From contig JAURJS010000032.1 in assembly GCA_030832135.1 (NCBI GenBank), forward strand, positions 1 through 28,708: a stretch of 28,708 nt of DNA, read 5' to 3'. A model generated the notes under the pieces. That model saw only the letters and a program-made list of their open reading frames with translations, did not search any database and was not told where the DNA came from. Each line of letters opens with the position of its first letter. Positions within the stretch are counted from its first letter, which is position 1. The translations under genes and the position numbers were made by a program. Source of the stretch: Candidatus Planktophila sp. (GTDB taxonomy: Bacteria > Actinomycetota > Actinomycetes > Nanopelagicales > Nanopelagicaceae). Positions 1 to 11,106 of the stretch are shown piece after piece.

Positions 1-1786
<1,786 letters not shown>

Positions 1787-1805
1787 CCATTTAAATCTCA
1801 GAAAT

Positions 1806-1848
1806 GAGAAAAGGCCCTCGACTTTTGACTAGTCGGGGGCCTTTTCTC
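1806..1848 (+). terminator. Rho-independent terminator after groES-groEL
   Basis: An 18-base-pair stem (arms 1806-1823 and 1831-1848) with one G-U pair and a 7-base loop. The GC-rich core GGCCC/GGGCC is flanked by AAAA on the left and TTTT on the right. It begins 19 bases after the groEL stop. The A and T tracts would let it act in both directions. Confidence 0.9.
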
Positions 1849-1960
1849 ACCCAAATAAATCACCCTTTTCCAGACTCACGGTATGGTTGTCGCACTCACT
1901 CACCCCTAGGCTCACCCGTAATTTGCCTAGAGGCGGCCCGACCACCGAAAGATGGCTTGT
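1849..1960 (+). promoter_or_regulatory. Upstream region of the large surface-protein gene
   Basis: This 112-base stretch must hold the promoter of the large gene, since the groEL terminator precedes it. A -10-like TAATTT lies at 1919-1924 without a clear -35. A 6-bp inverted repeat CTAGGC/GCCTAG (1906-1911 and 1925-1930) brackets it, which could be an operator or chance. GAAAG at 1947-1951 is the likely ribosome-binding site, 9 bases before ATG 1961. The promoter assignment is weak. Confidence 0.3.
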
Positions 1961-4900
1961 ATGAAGATTTCACGATATCGCGTTGCCCTGCCTGTTCTTG
2001 CCCTCCTCTCCACCCTCTTTGTGAGCATCACAGGCATTGCGCCGGCTCAAGCGCTCAGCGCATGCGAGGTGGGCTCTGCGGCTCAGAACAATATCCAGGT
2101 GAACCCTAGCCATTCAAAGGTTTTCTATATCGATACAGGTGTGAGTCCACGTATTGATGCTTCATATGTTGGCTATCGAGTTACCAATACAACAGGTGCA
2201 ACAATCAAGGGCTACTGGGTCTCACTGAGTAATTTTGCGGGCGGTCAGGTCACTCTTGCCAATACCAATGATCAATATATGCAGCTTCCAGATATCGCTA
2301 ATAATAAAACTCAGACTGTTTACTTCCTCTTGAAGGCAAGTGCATCATCAAAGATTGCACAGTCACACGATGTGAAGGTCTGGAGCAAGCGCCCTGATTT
2401 AGCGACTGCCACAAATCCATATGGATGTACCTTCTCATTTAAGAAAGTTGCTGAAACAATCAAGGCATCAGCTAACAAGCCAACTAGCACAACTGTTAGC
2501 ACCATTCCAAGTATCGGCGGAACCTTCACAGTGACCTCTATCGGAGCTACGGGAACAATTGGAGCAGGTAACCCAGATGTGGGAAGAATTCTCTGGTTTA
2601 CACCAGCGGCTTACTCGTCATTTCCGACAAGAGCTTTCCGACTTGAAAAAGTTCAAATTGTTACAGGTGATAACGCAAACTGGAACAACTCAACCGATAT
2701 TCGAGCATATAGCGAACGACTTCTCGTTGATCCAACTATTGCCCCGGAGGCAAGTTCAAGTGGCTTGACCCTGCCTGGATATAAGACATTCTTGACTACA
2801 GCCGATAACCTCGTTGGAAAGCGTTATTACCAGAACACCTACACCTTTAGAGTCATAGCCTCTGCACCTTCCACATCGATTTCACCACTCGCACAGATCT
2901 CATCTGGCACTCAAATTAAGCACACTGCTATAGATGCAAATGGAACTGGAACAATTAACGCATCTTCAGCACTGATCACTGCATCTCTCTCAAAAGCGGT
3001 GACTTCAAGCAGCTATAGCTCTTACCCAACTGCCACAATAAATGGCAACTCTTACAATGAAGTTCCGTATTCGTTAACTCTTTCATCGACGGCAAATTCA
3101 ACGGCAGATGAAATTGTGGATACCCCTCCGAGCGGGGCAATATATAAAGCTGGTTCTACGACAATTAAAATTGGTAGTGGCAGCGCTACGTCGACATCTG
3201 ACCCGGAAACCATTACAGCTGAAGCGTCACTAAGCCCAAGACCTTTGCACTTTGTCGGACCGTTTGTAACGACATCCACATCTAGCATCGTAATTGGATA
3301 CACGATGTATGTACCTACGGTTGCAGGAACATACACAAATACAGCTTATGCAAAGATTGGTGATCGACAGGTTGTATCTTCAACGGGAGTAACGATTCCG
3401 GGAGTAAGAGTTACAGTAGGCGGCGATGGAAAGGTCTCTGGTGCTACAACCATCACGGTTGCCCTCACACCAGATCCATTAACTGCTCCTGCAACATCGA
3501 TTGCTGCGACTACTGCAACCATCAATGGTTCTATCGATGCCAACGATACGACTACCGCTGGATACTTCGAATGGGGAACAAGTTCAACTCTCTCTTCGAA
3601 TACCAGCATCTCACTCGGTGCTGTAACGGGAACAAACCCAACCAACTTCTCCTCTAACCTTACTGGGTTAACTGCCGGCACTACTTACTACTACCGAATT
3701 GTGGCTCTCTCTTCAGGAACTCGTTATGTTGGAGCAATTTACTCATTTACAGCATATGAGGCGCCAAGTGCACCTACCGTCACAACTACCACTCCAACGA
3801 ATATTGGCGTGTCCACAGCGACCCTCAATGCGACAATTGACCCTAACCTTCAATCAATTACAAAGATCGAATTCTTTTACAGCGTCAACTCTGATATGAG
3901 TTCTTCGACAACTGTATCCGTATTTGATCTCAATGAAGATGGAAGCATTTCAACAACCCTCACAACTTTAGCTGGAGCATCTCCAACGGATATCAGTTGG
4001 GACATTTCAGGTCTCAACACCACAACGACTTATTACTACTATGCCGTAATAACCTATTCAGGTGGCACTGTTAGTGGACTTCCGACGAAGAAGTCGTTCA
4101 AAACAGGAACAACGTCCCAGTACATTTCTTTCGCCGCTCTTGCAGATAAGCCATTTACCGATGGCACGTTCACGAGAACCCCATTGGCCACATCGCTAAA
4201 GTCATCTGACAATAGTTCTACTGGACTTTCTGTTAGCTACACCAGTGAGACAGTCGACATCTGTACGATTCCAAGCGGTGGAAACACAATTACCTTTGTC
4301 GCCGTTGGATTCTGTGTTATCACGGCAACTCAGGCAGGGGATGCAACTTATGCTGCAGCAGAACCAGTAACCCAGAGTTTCCAGATCACTCCAAGCGCAC
4401 CCACTGCAACCACACAAGCCGCTTCGAGTGTGGCAATTACTACAGCTGTTCTCAATGGAGATTTCACAACAGGTGGCGGAGGAAGCACTTCTATCTCCTT
4501 CACCTACGGAACCGACTCAGCACTCTCCACTGGAATTACCACGGTGACAACTGCTAACTCTCCTACGGCAACAGATGGTTCGAGAACTTGGTCGCTAACG
4601 GGATTAACTGCTGCCACTACTTACTATTTCCGTATCTCTGCCTCAAATACGACCGGCAGCGCAGATGGAAATATTCTTAATTTTACGACCCAGAACCTCG
4701 CCTCTCAGACGATTACATGGACGACCATTACACCCAAGTATTACGGCGATACAGCGACGGCTACCGCGCCAGCCACAAGTGGTCTCAATACCACAATCAC
4801 TAGCCTGACCCCCTCTGTTTGTACTGTTCCAAACCCATCGACTTCAGGAGCTACAGTCACCTTACTTTCTCTAGGAAATTGCGTATTGAGATCAGCCCAA

Positions 4901-7384
4901 GGCGGAAATGCTGCATATCTTCCTGCAACAAGCGTCGAAGAAACATTTACAGTTTCAGCAAAACCAATCACAGTCACAGCTGCGGCAAAGACAAAGGTTT
5001 ATGGCGCTAGTGATCCTTCCCTCAGTTACACTCATAGCCCGGCTCTCCTAGGAAGCGACACTTTCACAGGCTCAATTACCCGAGGAGCAGGCGAGAATGT
5101 TGGAACCTACTCCATCCTCGTTGGAAGCCTCTCGCTACCTTCGAATTACCAGTTAATTTATGTGGGGGATACTCTTACCGTTACTGCTAAACCCCTCACT
5201 ATTTCGGCAGATAACAAGAGTAAGAATGCAAGTGATCCAACTCCGACTTTCACATACCAAATCTCTGGATTGGTCAATAGCAATACCGTAAGTGGAGTCA
5301 CATTCAACTTCTCATCTGGAAGCTACTCAAGCAGTACGACAGCTCCGTCGAGTGATGGCACTTATACGATCACGCCATCTGCTGCAGTATTTAGTAATGG
5401 ATCTTCAAGCAACTATTCGATTACATACAACTCCGGTACCTACACGATTACAAGTCTTGCCAGCCAGACGCTGACTTGGACAACGATAGGCAGTAGAACA
5501 TACGGGACTTCACCAACTGGGACAGTAGTTTCGAGCCATGCGCCCTTAGTTGTGACGGTCATCAGTAATACGACTTCAATTTGTACAGTTCCTAATAGCT
5601 CCGTGTCCGGTGCAACAATTACTTTGCTCCAAGTTGGAGTGTGTGAGCTGAAGGCAAGCCAAGCTGGAGATGGCACAACATATGGTCCAGCCTCAGATGT
5701 GATTGAGACTTTTACGGTCTTAGCAGCTCCATTAGTTATTACAGCATCATCACCTTCCGGCATTAAGGTCGGGGATGCTGTCCCAACGATTACAGCCAGT
5801 TACTCAGGTTTTGTTAACTCAGAAAATAGCTCTGTATTAACAACGTTACCTACCTGTGTTACTTCATATACAACCTCGTCGGCAGCTGGCACTACTCAGA
5901 CCACCAGTTGCTCTGGAGCTGCTGCCACAAATTACTCCTTCACATATGTTGCCGGATCAATTACTGTGGGAGCTGCAAATAACAGTAATAACAACCCTCC
6001 ACCACCAGCTCCAATTGTGAAACAGAAGACCACAATTACATGGGGAAATCCAGAATCGATTTTTACTAATACTCCACTTTCGACACTTCAACTCAATGCG
6101 ATTTTTAGTGTTCCAGGAATCTGTGTTTACACACCTGCAATCGGAACTCTTTTACCGGAAGGTAACCACACTCTTTCCGTGACCTGCACACCGACTGATG
6201 GTCTGAATTACGAACCTCTCACCGCAACAGTTAAGATTCTGGTGAAGGCGCCAAAGAAAAAGCCATCAATTATTTGGTTCAATCCACTCTCTATTTTCAA
6301 TCCATCTCCACTTACAGCCACTCAGCTCAACGCTCGTCCGAGCGTTCCTGGAATCTTGGAGTACACGCCTGCGATTGAAACAATTCTTGAACCAGGCACA
6401 CACATCTTGAAGGTTTTGCTCAAGCCAAATGATCTTAACTATGAGGAGCTTGAGGCAAAGGTCACGATTCTTGTGAAGAGTAAGCCTGTGGATCCTAAGA
6501 ATCCAGAGCCAATCAAGCCTGGAACTCCGGCAGAGCCAGTCAAGCCAGAGGTGAAGGATCCAATCGCGCCGAGCAAGCCGGTAAAGGAGGCAGCACCAGC
6601 TGCGATTCCGGAGGCAAAGAATGCTCCGGTGCTACAGACTGCAGGTAAGGCGGCAGAGGTTATCGCAATTACCTCTAACGATGCCCAGACAGGAATCATC
6701 GTATCTTCACCTGAATGGTCTATCTCAATCACCTCAACGACGAAGTTCGTCCAGGGTAATACAGCAGACTCAACTGCTCGCGTTGTCATTGAAAAGGGAA
6801 ACACCGTGACGACAAGCGGAACCGGATTTAAGCCATTTAGTCAGGTAGATGTATTTGTCTACTCAACACCAATCTGGCTAGGAGCTGTGATTACAGATTC
6901 ATTGGGTAACTTCACCACCACACTTCCGATGCCGTCAGCCCTTCCAGAAGGTGAGCACACATTCCAAGCTGAAGGCTTAACCCCGGATAACATTGAACGA
7001 ACAGCTGCCGTCCCAATCACTTTGATTCCTGCAGTTGTAACGGTGAAGCCGGGCGAGCTTCGTTTTGAAGTCTACTTCGGAATGAACTCAGTCGTGATTA
7101 CGAAGGCAGAAGCTGCAAAGATTGCTCGTAATGTAAAGAGCGCTTTAGCTAAGGCTGCCTCAAATGCAAAGATCTCAGTGAGTGTTGTTGGATGGGTTCA
7201 ACCAAACCCAAAGCCAGGAGATATCAAATATCTCTCAACAAATAGAGCAAAGAATGTCGCCGCACTGATGAAGAAGTTGGGCCTTAAGGGAAGTTACTCA
7301 CTCAACTTCCCAGGGCTTGAGAAGGATAATCTTCCTACCTCTCGACATGCTTCTGTCACTATTAAGTGGAGCATCACAAAATAA
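1961..7384 (+). CDS. Giant secreted multi-domain repeat protein with OmpA-like C-terminus
   Basis: About 1807 residues. I chose ATG 1961 over ATG 1952 because GAAAG lies 9 bases before it and only 0 bases before the other. A signal peptide is clear: positive MKISRYR, a hydrophobic stretch, then AQA before LSA (cleavage near residue 31). Domains by eye: a CARDB/DUF11-like region (about 45-165); three fibronectin-III-like repeats with the GLTAGTTYYYRI-type strand (about 500-600, 600-717, 812-912); Ig-like/MBG-like repeats (about 718-1340), including KVYGASDPSLSY typical of MBG domains; two tandem copies starting ITWGNPESIF and IIWFNPLSIF (about 1357-1430 and 1436-1505); a Pro/Lys-rich linker (about 1508-1554); and a C-terminal OmpA-like fold (about 1698-1807) with LSTNRAKNV. 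I see no LPXTG motif or C-terminal transmembrane helix, so attachment may be through the OmpA-like domain to peptidoglycan. The role, perhaps adhesion or cell-surface structure, is inference. Flanked by terminators, it is a single-gene unit. Confidence 0.88.
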   Translation: MKISRYRVALPVLALLSTLFVSITGIAPAQALSACEVGSAAQNNIQVNPSHSKVFYIDTGVSPRIDASYVGYRVTNTTGATIKGYWVSLSNFAGGQVTLANTNDQYMQLPDIANNKTQTVYFLLKASASSKIAQSHDVKVWSKRPDLATATNPYGCTFSFKKVAETIKASANKPTSTTVSTIPSIGGTFTVTSIGATGTIGAGNPDVGRILWFTPAAYSSFPTRAFRLEKVQIVTGDNANWNNSTDIRAYSERLLVDPTIAPEASSSGLTLPGYKTFLTTADNLVGKRYYQNTYTFRVIASAPSTSISPLAQISSGTQIKHTAIDANGTGTINASSALITASLSKAVTSSSYSSYPTATINGNSYNEVPYSLTLSSTANSTADEIVDTPPSGAIYKAGSTTIKIGSGSATSTSDPETITAEASLSPRPLHFVGPFVTTSTSSIVIGYTMYVPTVAGTYTNTAYAKIGDRQVVSSTGVTIPGVRVTVGGDGKVSGATTITVALTPDPLTAPATSIAATTATINGSIDANDTTTAGYFEWGTSSTLSSNTSISLGAVTGTNPTNFSSNLTGLTAGTTYYYRIVALSSGTRYVGAIYSFTAYEAPSAPTVTTTTPTNIGVSTATLNATIDPNLQSITKIEFFYSVNSDMSSSTTVSVFDLNEDGSISTTLTTLAGASPTDISWDISGLNTTTTYYYYAVITYSGGTVSGLPTKKSFKTGTTSQYISFAALADKPFTDGTFTRTPLATSLKSSDNSSTGLSVSYTSETVDICTIPSGGNTITFVAVGFCVITATQAGDATYAAAEPVTQSFQITPSAPTATTQAASSVAITTAVLNGDFTTGGGGSTSISFTYGTDSALSTGITTVTTANSPTATDGSRTWSLTGLTAATTYYFRISASNTTGSADGNILNFTTQNLASQTITWTTITPKYYGDTATATAPATSGLNTTITSLTPSVCTVPNPSTSGATVTLLSLGNCVLRSAQGGNAAYLPATSVEETFTVSAKPITVTAAAKTKVYGASDPSLSYTHSPALLGSDTFTGSITRGAGENVGTYSILVGSLSLPSNYQLIYVGDTLTVTAKPLTISADNKSKNASDPTPTFTYQISGLVNSNTVSGVTFNFSSGSYSSSTTAPSSDGTYTITPSAAVFSNGSSSNYSITYNSGTYTITSLASQTLTWTTIGSRTYGTSPTGTVVSSHAPLVVTVISNTTSICTVPNSSVSGATITLLQVGVCELKASQAGDGTTYGPASDVIETFTVLAAPLVITASSPSGIKVGDAVPTITASYSGFVNSENSSVLTTLPTCVTSYTTSSAAGTTQTTSCSGAAATNYSFTYVAGSITVGAANNSNNNPPPPAPIVKQKTTITWGNPESIFTNTPLSTLQLNAIFSVPGICVYTPAIGTLLPEGNHTLSVTCTPTDGLNYEPLTATVKILVKAPKKKPSIIWFNPLSIFNPSPLTATQLNARPSVPGILEYTPAIETILEPGTHILKVLLKPNDLNYEELEAKVTILVKSKPVDPKNPEPIKPGTPAEPVKPEVKDPIAPSKPVKEAAPAAIPEAKNAPVLQTAGKAAEVIAITSNDAQTGIIVSSPEWSISITSTTKFVQGNTADSTARVVIEKGNTVTTSGTGFKPFSQVDVFVYSTPIWLGAVITDSLGNFTTTLPMPSALPEGEHTFQAEGLTPDNIERTAAVPITLIPAVVTVKPGELRFEVYFGMNSVVITKAEAAKIARNVKSALAKAASNAKISVSVVGWVQPNPKPGDIKYLSTNRAKNVAALMKKLGLKGSYSLNFPGLEKDNLPTSRHASVTIKWSITK

Positions 7385-7403
7385 GAGAGTGCTACGTGAG
7401 AGA

Positions 7404-7445
7404 AATAAGAAAACCCCGCCTCACAATGAGACGGGGTTTCTTATT
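7404..7445. terminator. Bidirectional terminator between the surface-protein gene and whiB3
   Basis: A hairpin with core ACCCCG/CGGGGT, arms of about 19 bases extending into AATAAGAAA and TTTCTTATT, one bulged A and one A-C mismatch, and a short loop around CAA. It lies between two convergent stop codons (7384 on plus, 7458 on minus). A/T tracts on both sides allow termination in both directions. Confidence 0.88.
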
Positions 7446-7457
7446 GAAATGTGAATT

Positions 7458-7769
7458 CTATGAGGCCTCGTAGATTCGTGAAACACCGCGACGTGACAAG
7501 ATTGCTACGCGATCATCTTCTGAGAGACCGCCCCAGATTCCATAAGGCTCTGCAACAGCGAGCGCCTGCTCGCGACACTTCTGAAGGACTGGGCATGATG
7601 CGCAGACAGCCTTGGCAGCATTCTCGCGATTGCGGCGGCGGGGACCACGCTCTCCATCAGGGTGGAAGAACATCTCTGGATCCATGCCACGGCATGCGCC
7701 TTGATATTGCCAATCCCACTCGTCAGCAATAGGACGTAAGGCCTCTGATCGCTCTGCGAATGTGTTCAT
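7458..7769 (-). CDS. whiB3: WhiB-family iron-sulfur transcription factor, WhiB3/WhiD type
   Basis: A 103-residue Wbl protein. The start at 7769 is favoured because AAGGAG lies 6 bases before it; a longer frame begins at 7826 without such a site. Four cysteines expected to hold a [4Fe-4S] cluster are present: C26, then C56-x2-C59-x5-C65. The GIWGG turn (77-81) is followed by a basic C-terminus. The stretch around CRGMDPEMFFHPDGERG closely resembles Mycobacterium WhiB3 and Streptomyces WhiD from memory, more than WhiB1 or WhiB2. Such proteins sense O2, NO or redox state and act with the primary sigma factor. It is divergent from the MerR/cobalamin regulator, with a good promoter and a candidate shared control region between them. 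Subfamily placement is by eye. Confidence 0.93.
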   Translation of the reverse strand: MNTFAERSEALRPIADEWDWQYQGACRGMDPEMFFHPDGERGPRRRNRENAAKAVCASCPVLQKCREQALAVAEPYGIWGGLSEDDRVAILSRRGVSRIYEAS

Positions 7770-7808
7770 ATCAAGCTCCTTATTAGAACTTAGCTGGTGT
7801 GTAGTTGA

Positions 7809-7837
7809 AGAGTACAACCGTTTCATAGGTTGTTCAA
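7809..7837 (-). promoter_or_regulatory. Predicted promoter of whiB3
   Basis: Read on the minus strand: TTGAAC (7837-7832), a 17-base spacer, TACTCT (7814-7809). The transcript would start near 7802 and give a leader of about 33 bases holding the AAGGAG site. The -35 box lies inside one of two direct repeats GTTGTTCAA (7829-7837 and 7856-7864), so a regulator bound there could block it. Confidence 0.6.
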
Positions 7838-7893
7838 GGGGCTAGCGCTCCAAAAGTTGTTCAATTTGATATTTAGCCCTAAATGTCCGATTT

Positions 7894-7909
7894 TCAACTG
7901 GTGAGTTGA
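7894..7909. promoter_or_regulatory. Perfect inverted repeat upstream of the MerR/B12 gene (candidate operator)
   Basis: TCAACT-GGTG-AGTTGA is a perfect 6-bp inverted repeat with a 4-base spacer, 24 bases before the MerR-type start codon. A related arrangement CTGGTG-TGT-AGTTGA occurs at 7794-7808 in the whiB3 leader. Two similar elements, one near each gene of a divergent pair, fit autoregulation or cross-regulation. That function is inference. Confidence 0.4.
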
Positions 7910-7933
7910 GCCACTCTGAGCCATCCTTGCCCC

Positions 7934-8833
7934 ATGACGACGCAGCCAGGCGAGAGCGAGGAGGAGCTCCTCACAGTGGCAGCTGTCGCTCGTCGCTTGG
8001 GAGTCGCCCCTGCAACCCTGCGTACCTGGGATCGTCGCTATGGCCTTGGAGCTTCAAGCCACGAAGCCGGCGAGCATCGCAAGTACTGTCCCGAAGATCT
8101 CGCAAAGCTGATGATGATGCGCCGCCTTATTAGCGCAGGTGTCACACCAGCAGATGCTGCCGAGAAGGCGAAGAAGAGTAAGGGCGCAGTAAAGCTAGAG
8201 AAGATTGTCCGCGAATTTGAGGTGCGCGAAGATATTGTTGCCGGAATTAATAAAGCCCTACAGGCATTTGATGTTGATTTCGTGGAAGAGACGCTTCGTG
8301 CAGAGTTTGATGAAGATGGCGTTGAACTTACCTGGCATGAAATTATCGTTCCAACGCTGATTGAAATTGGTGAAGCCTGGCAGGCATCTGGTGAAGGTAT
8401 TGAGGTTGAACATGCTTTTACTGAAATCCTTAAGAAGATTTTGCGTGAGCGGTCAACGCCGATTGAGAGTCCGGTCAATGGCCATCCAGTGGTGATTGCA
8501 GCTGTCGGCGAAGAGGCACACTCGCTTCCATTACATGCCCTTGAAGCTCTTCTCTGCGAGATGAATATCAAGACCCACTTCCTTGGTGCTCGCACGCCAT
8601 TTGAAGCGGTCTCAGCAACGGTCACTCGCCTTGCACCACCGGCAGTCTTCCTCTGGGCGCTCTTTCCGCAGAATGCCAACCCAGATTTCTATCGCAATCT
8701 GCCATCGATTCGACCTGCGCCACGGATTGTTCTCGGTGGCCCTGGCTGGGATCCTTCAGAGTGCTCAGATGCCACTCTCGTGATGGGTTTAGGCAACGCT
8801 TCAGCGGAAATTAAGCGGGCGGTAGGCCTGTAA
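7934..8833 (+). CDS. MerR-family regulator with cobalamin-binding domain (CarH/LitR-like)
   Basis: A 299-residue protein. Residues 12-80 form a MerR-type winged helix (LTVAAVARRLGVAPATLRTWDRRYG). Residues 95-175 resemble the four-helix cap, and 183-299 the Rossmann-type B12-binding domain. Key residues of adenosylcobalamin photoreceptors are present: W149, nine residues, then E159-H160 (the W-x9-EH motif that holds the adenosyl group), and H196 in GEEAHSLP as the likely lower axial ligand. The family's usual E-x-H-x-x-G has Pro in place of the last Gly. In CarH/LitR, dark B12-bound tetramers repress genes and light releases them. Targets here are unknown; the divergent whiB3 and the gua operon 44 bases downstream are neighbours. 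No Shine-Dalgarno is seen; CATCCT ends 6 bases before ATG, so the mRNA may be leaderless. Light sensing is inferred. Confidence 0.88.
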   Translation: MTTQPGESEEELLTVAAVARRLGVAPATLRTWDRRYGLGASSHEAGEHRKYCPEDLAKLMMMRRLISAGVTPADAAEKAKKSKGAVKLEKIVREFEVREDIVAGINKALQAFDVDFVEETLRAEFDEDGVELTWHEIIVPTLIEIGEAWQASGEGIEVEHAFTEILKKILRERSTPIESPVNGHPVVIAAVGEEAHSLPLHALEALLCEMNIKTHFLGARTPFEAVSATVTRLAPPAVFLWALFPQNANPDFYRNLPSIRPAPRIVLGGPGWDPSECSDATLVMGLGNASAEIKRAVGL

Positions 8834-8841
8834 AGAGCCGT

Positions 8842-9993
<1,152 letters not shown>

Positions 9994-11106
9994 GTGGAGA
10001 TCGAAATCGCACCAGGAAAGCGCGCACGCCAAGCCTTCTCATTCGATGATATTGCAATCGTTCCAAGCCGTCGTACTCGCACACCTGAAGAGGTAAGCCT
10101 TGCCTGGCAGATCGATGCCTATAAATTTGAACTGCCATTGCTGGCTGCGCCAATGGACTCTGTAGTGTCACCAGAGACTGCAATTGCTATTGGAAAGCTC
10201 GGCGGTCTCGGTGTTCTCAACCTGGAAGGACTCTGGACTCGCTATGACGATCCACGTATTCCGCTAGGTGAAATCGCATCGATGCCAGAAAAGCATGCAA
10301 CACGTCGCATGCAGGAGATTTACTCAGCACCGATTCGCCCAGAGCTCATTAAAGAGCGCATTCAGCAGATTCGTGATGCCGGCGTTACTGTTGCCGCATC
10401 GCTCTCACCACAGCGCACCGTTGAACTCCATGATGCTGTGATCAAGGCGGGCGTTGATATTTTCGTGATTCGCGGAACTACAGTTTCTGCCGAGCATGTG
10501 GGTGCTGAAGGTGAAGCGCTTAACTTGAAGAAATTTATCTATGAACTCGATGTCCCTGTCATTGTTGGTGGCGTTGCTACAACAACAGGTGCGCTTCACC
10601 TGATGCGTGCAGGAGCAGCAGGAGTTCTCGTCGGGTTCGGTGGGGGAGCAGCACACACCACTCGCACCGTTACCGGTATTGAAGTTCCGATGGCTACAGC
10701 GGTTGCAGATGTTGCTGCAGCTCGCCGCGAATACCTCGATGAATCTGGTGGACGCTATGTTCACGTTATTGCAGATGGCGCAGTCGGTCGCTCTGGCGAT
10801 ATCGCTAAGGCGATTGCATGCGGTGCAGATGCTGTGATGATGGGATCTGCGTTAGCTAAATCTGTTGAATCACCAGGACTTGGTTGGCATTGGGGTTCTG
10901 AGGCATATCACCCAGAGCTTCCACGTGGTCGTCGCTTTAATGTGGGAACAGTGGGCACTTTGGAGGAAGTACTTGTAGGACCTTCGCATTCATCAACTGG
11001 CGATATGAACCTCTTTGGCGCACTTCGCAAGGCGATGGCAACATGTGGTTACTCTGATGTGAAGTCATTCCAGCGCGTTGATGTTGTGACACACCATGGC
11101 AAGTAG
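9994..11106 (+). CDS. guaB3: GuaB3-family IMP dehydrogenase-related protein
   Basis: A 370-residue IMPDH/GMP-reductase-fold protein of the GuaB3 family, widespread in actinobacteria. It starts with GTG 9994 directly after the guaB TAA; AGAAGG inside the end of guaB serves as ribosome site. It has the barrel motifs [14 protein letters not shown] (15-28), [10 protein letters not shown] (51-60) and [28 protein letters not shown], with no CBS domains. The loop aligned to the IMPDH active site reads [11 protein letters not shown], so H221 stands where IMPDH has catalytic cysteine. Lack of that cysteine is, as I recall, common in actinobacterial GuaB3, whose reaction is not settled. The last 11 bases overlap guaA, so the three genes are translationally coupled. 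A structural or regulatory role beside GuaB is possible. Confidence 0.9.
   Translation: MEIEIAPGKRARQAFSFDDIAIVPSRRTRTPEEVSLAWQIDAYKFELPLLAAPMDSVVSPETAIAIGKLGGLGVLNLEGLWTRYDDPRIPLGEIASMPEKHATRRMQEIYSAPIRPELIKERIQQIRDAGVTVAASLSPQRTVELHDAVIKAGVDIFVIRGTTVSAEHVGAEGEALNLKKFIYELDVPVIVGGVATTTGALHLMRAGAAGVLVGFGGGAAHTTRTVTGIEVPMATAVADVAAARREYLDESGGRYVHVIADGAVGRSGDIAKAIACGADAVMMGSALAKSVESPGLGWHWGSEAYHPELPRGRRFNVGTVGTLEEVLVGPSHSSTGDMNLFGALRKAMATCGYSDVKSFQRVDVVTHHGK

Noticed and set aside
1952..1960. ATG 1952 as the start of the large surface protein
   Set aside because: The GAAAG site ends directly at this ATG, while ATG 1961 has proper spacing and gives a standard signal-peptide N-terminus.
3470..6480. 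Repeated short sequences in the surface-protein gene as a CRISPR or tandem DNA repeat array
   Set aside because: The repeats are protein-level domain repeats with irregular spacing and diverged nucleotides; there are no constant-length repeats with unique spacers.
7451..7732. A 93-codon plus-strand open frame opposite whiB3
   Set aside because: Fully antisense to the conserved WhiB cysteine cluster, with no ribosome site and no family resemblance.
7770..7826. Longer WhiB start at 7826
   Set aside because: It would run through the predicted promoter, and AAGGAG at proper spacing supports the start at 7769.
8038..8679. A 213-codon open frame on the minus strand inside the MerR/B12 gene
   Set aside because: It is serine-rich with no recognisable motif and is antisense to a gene with clear conserved domains; codon bias of the real gene explains it.
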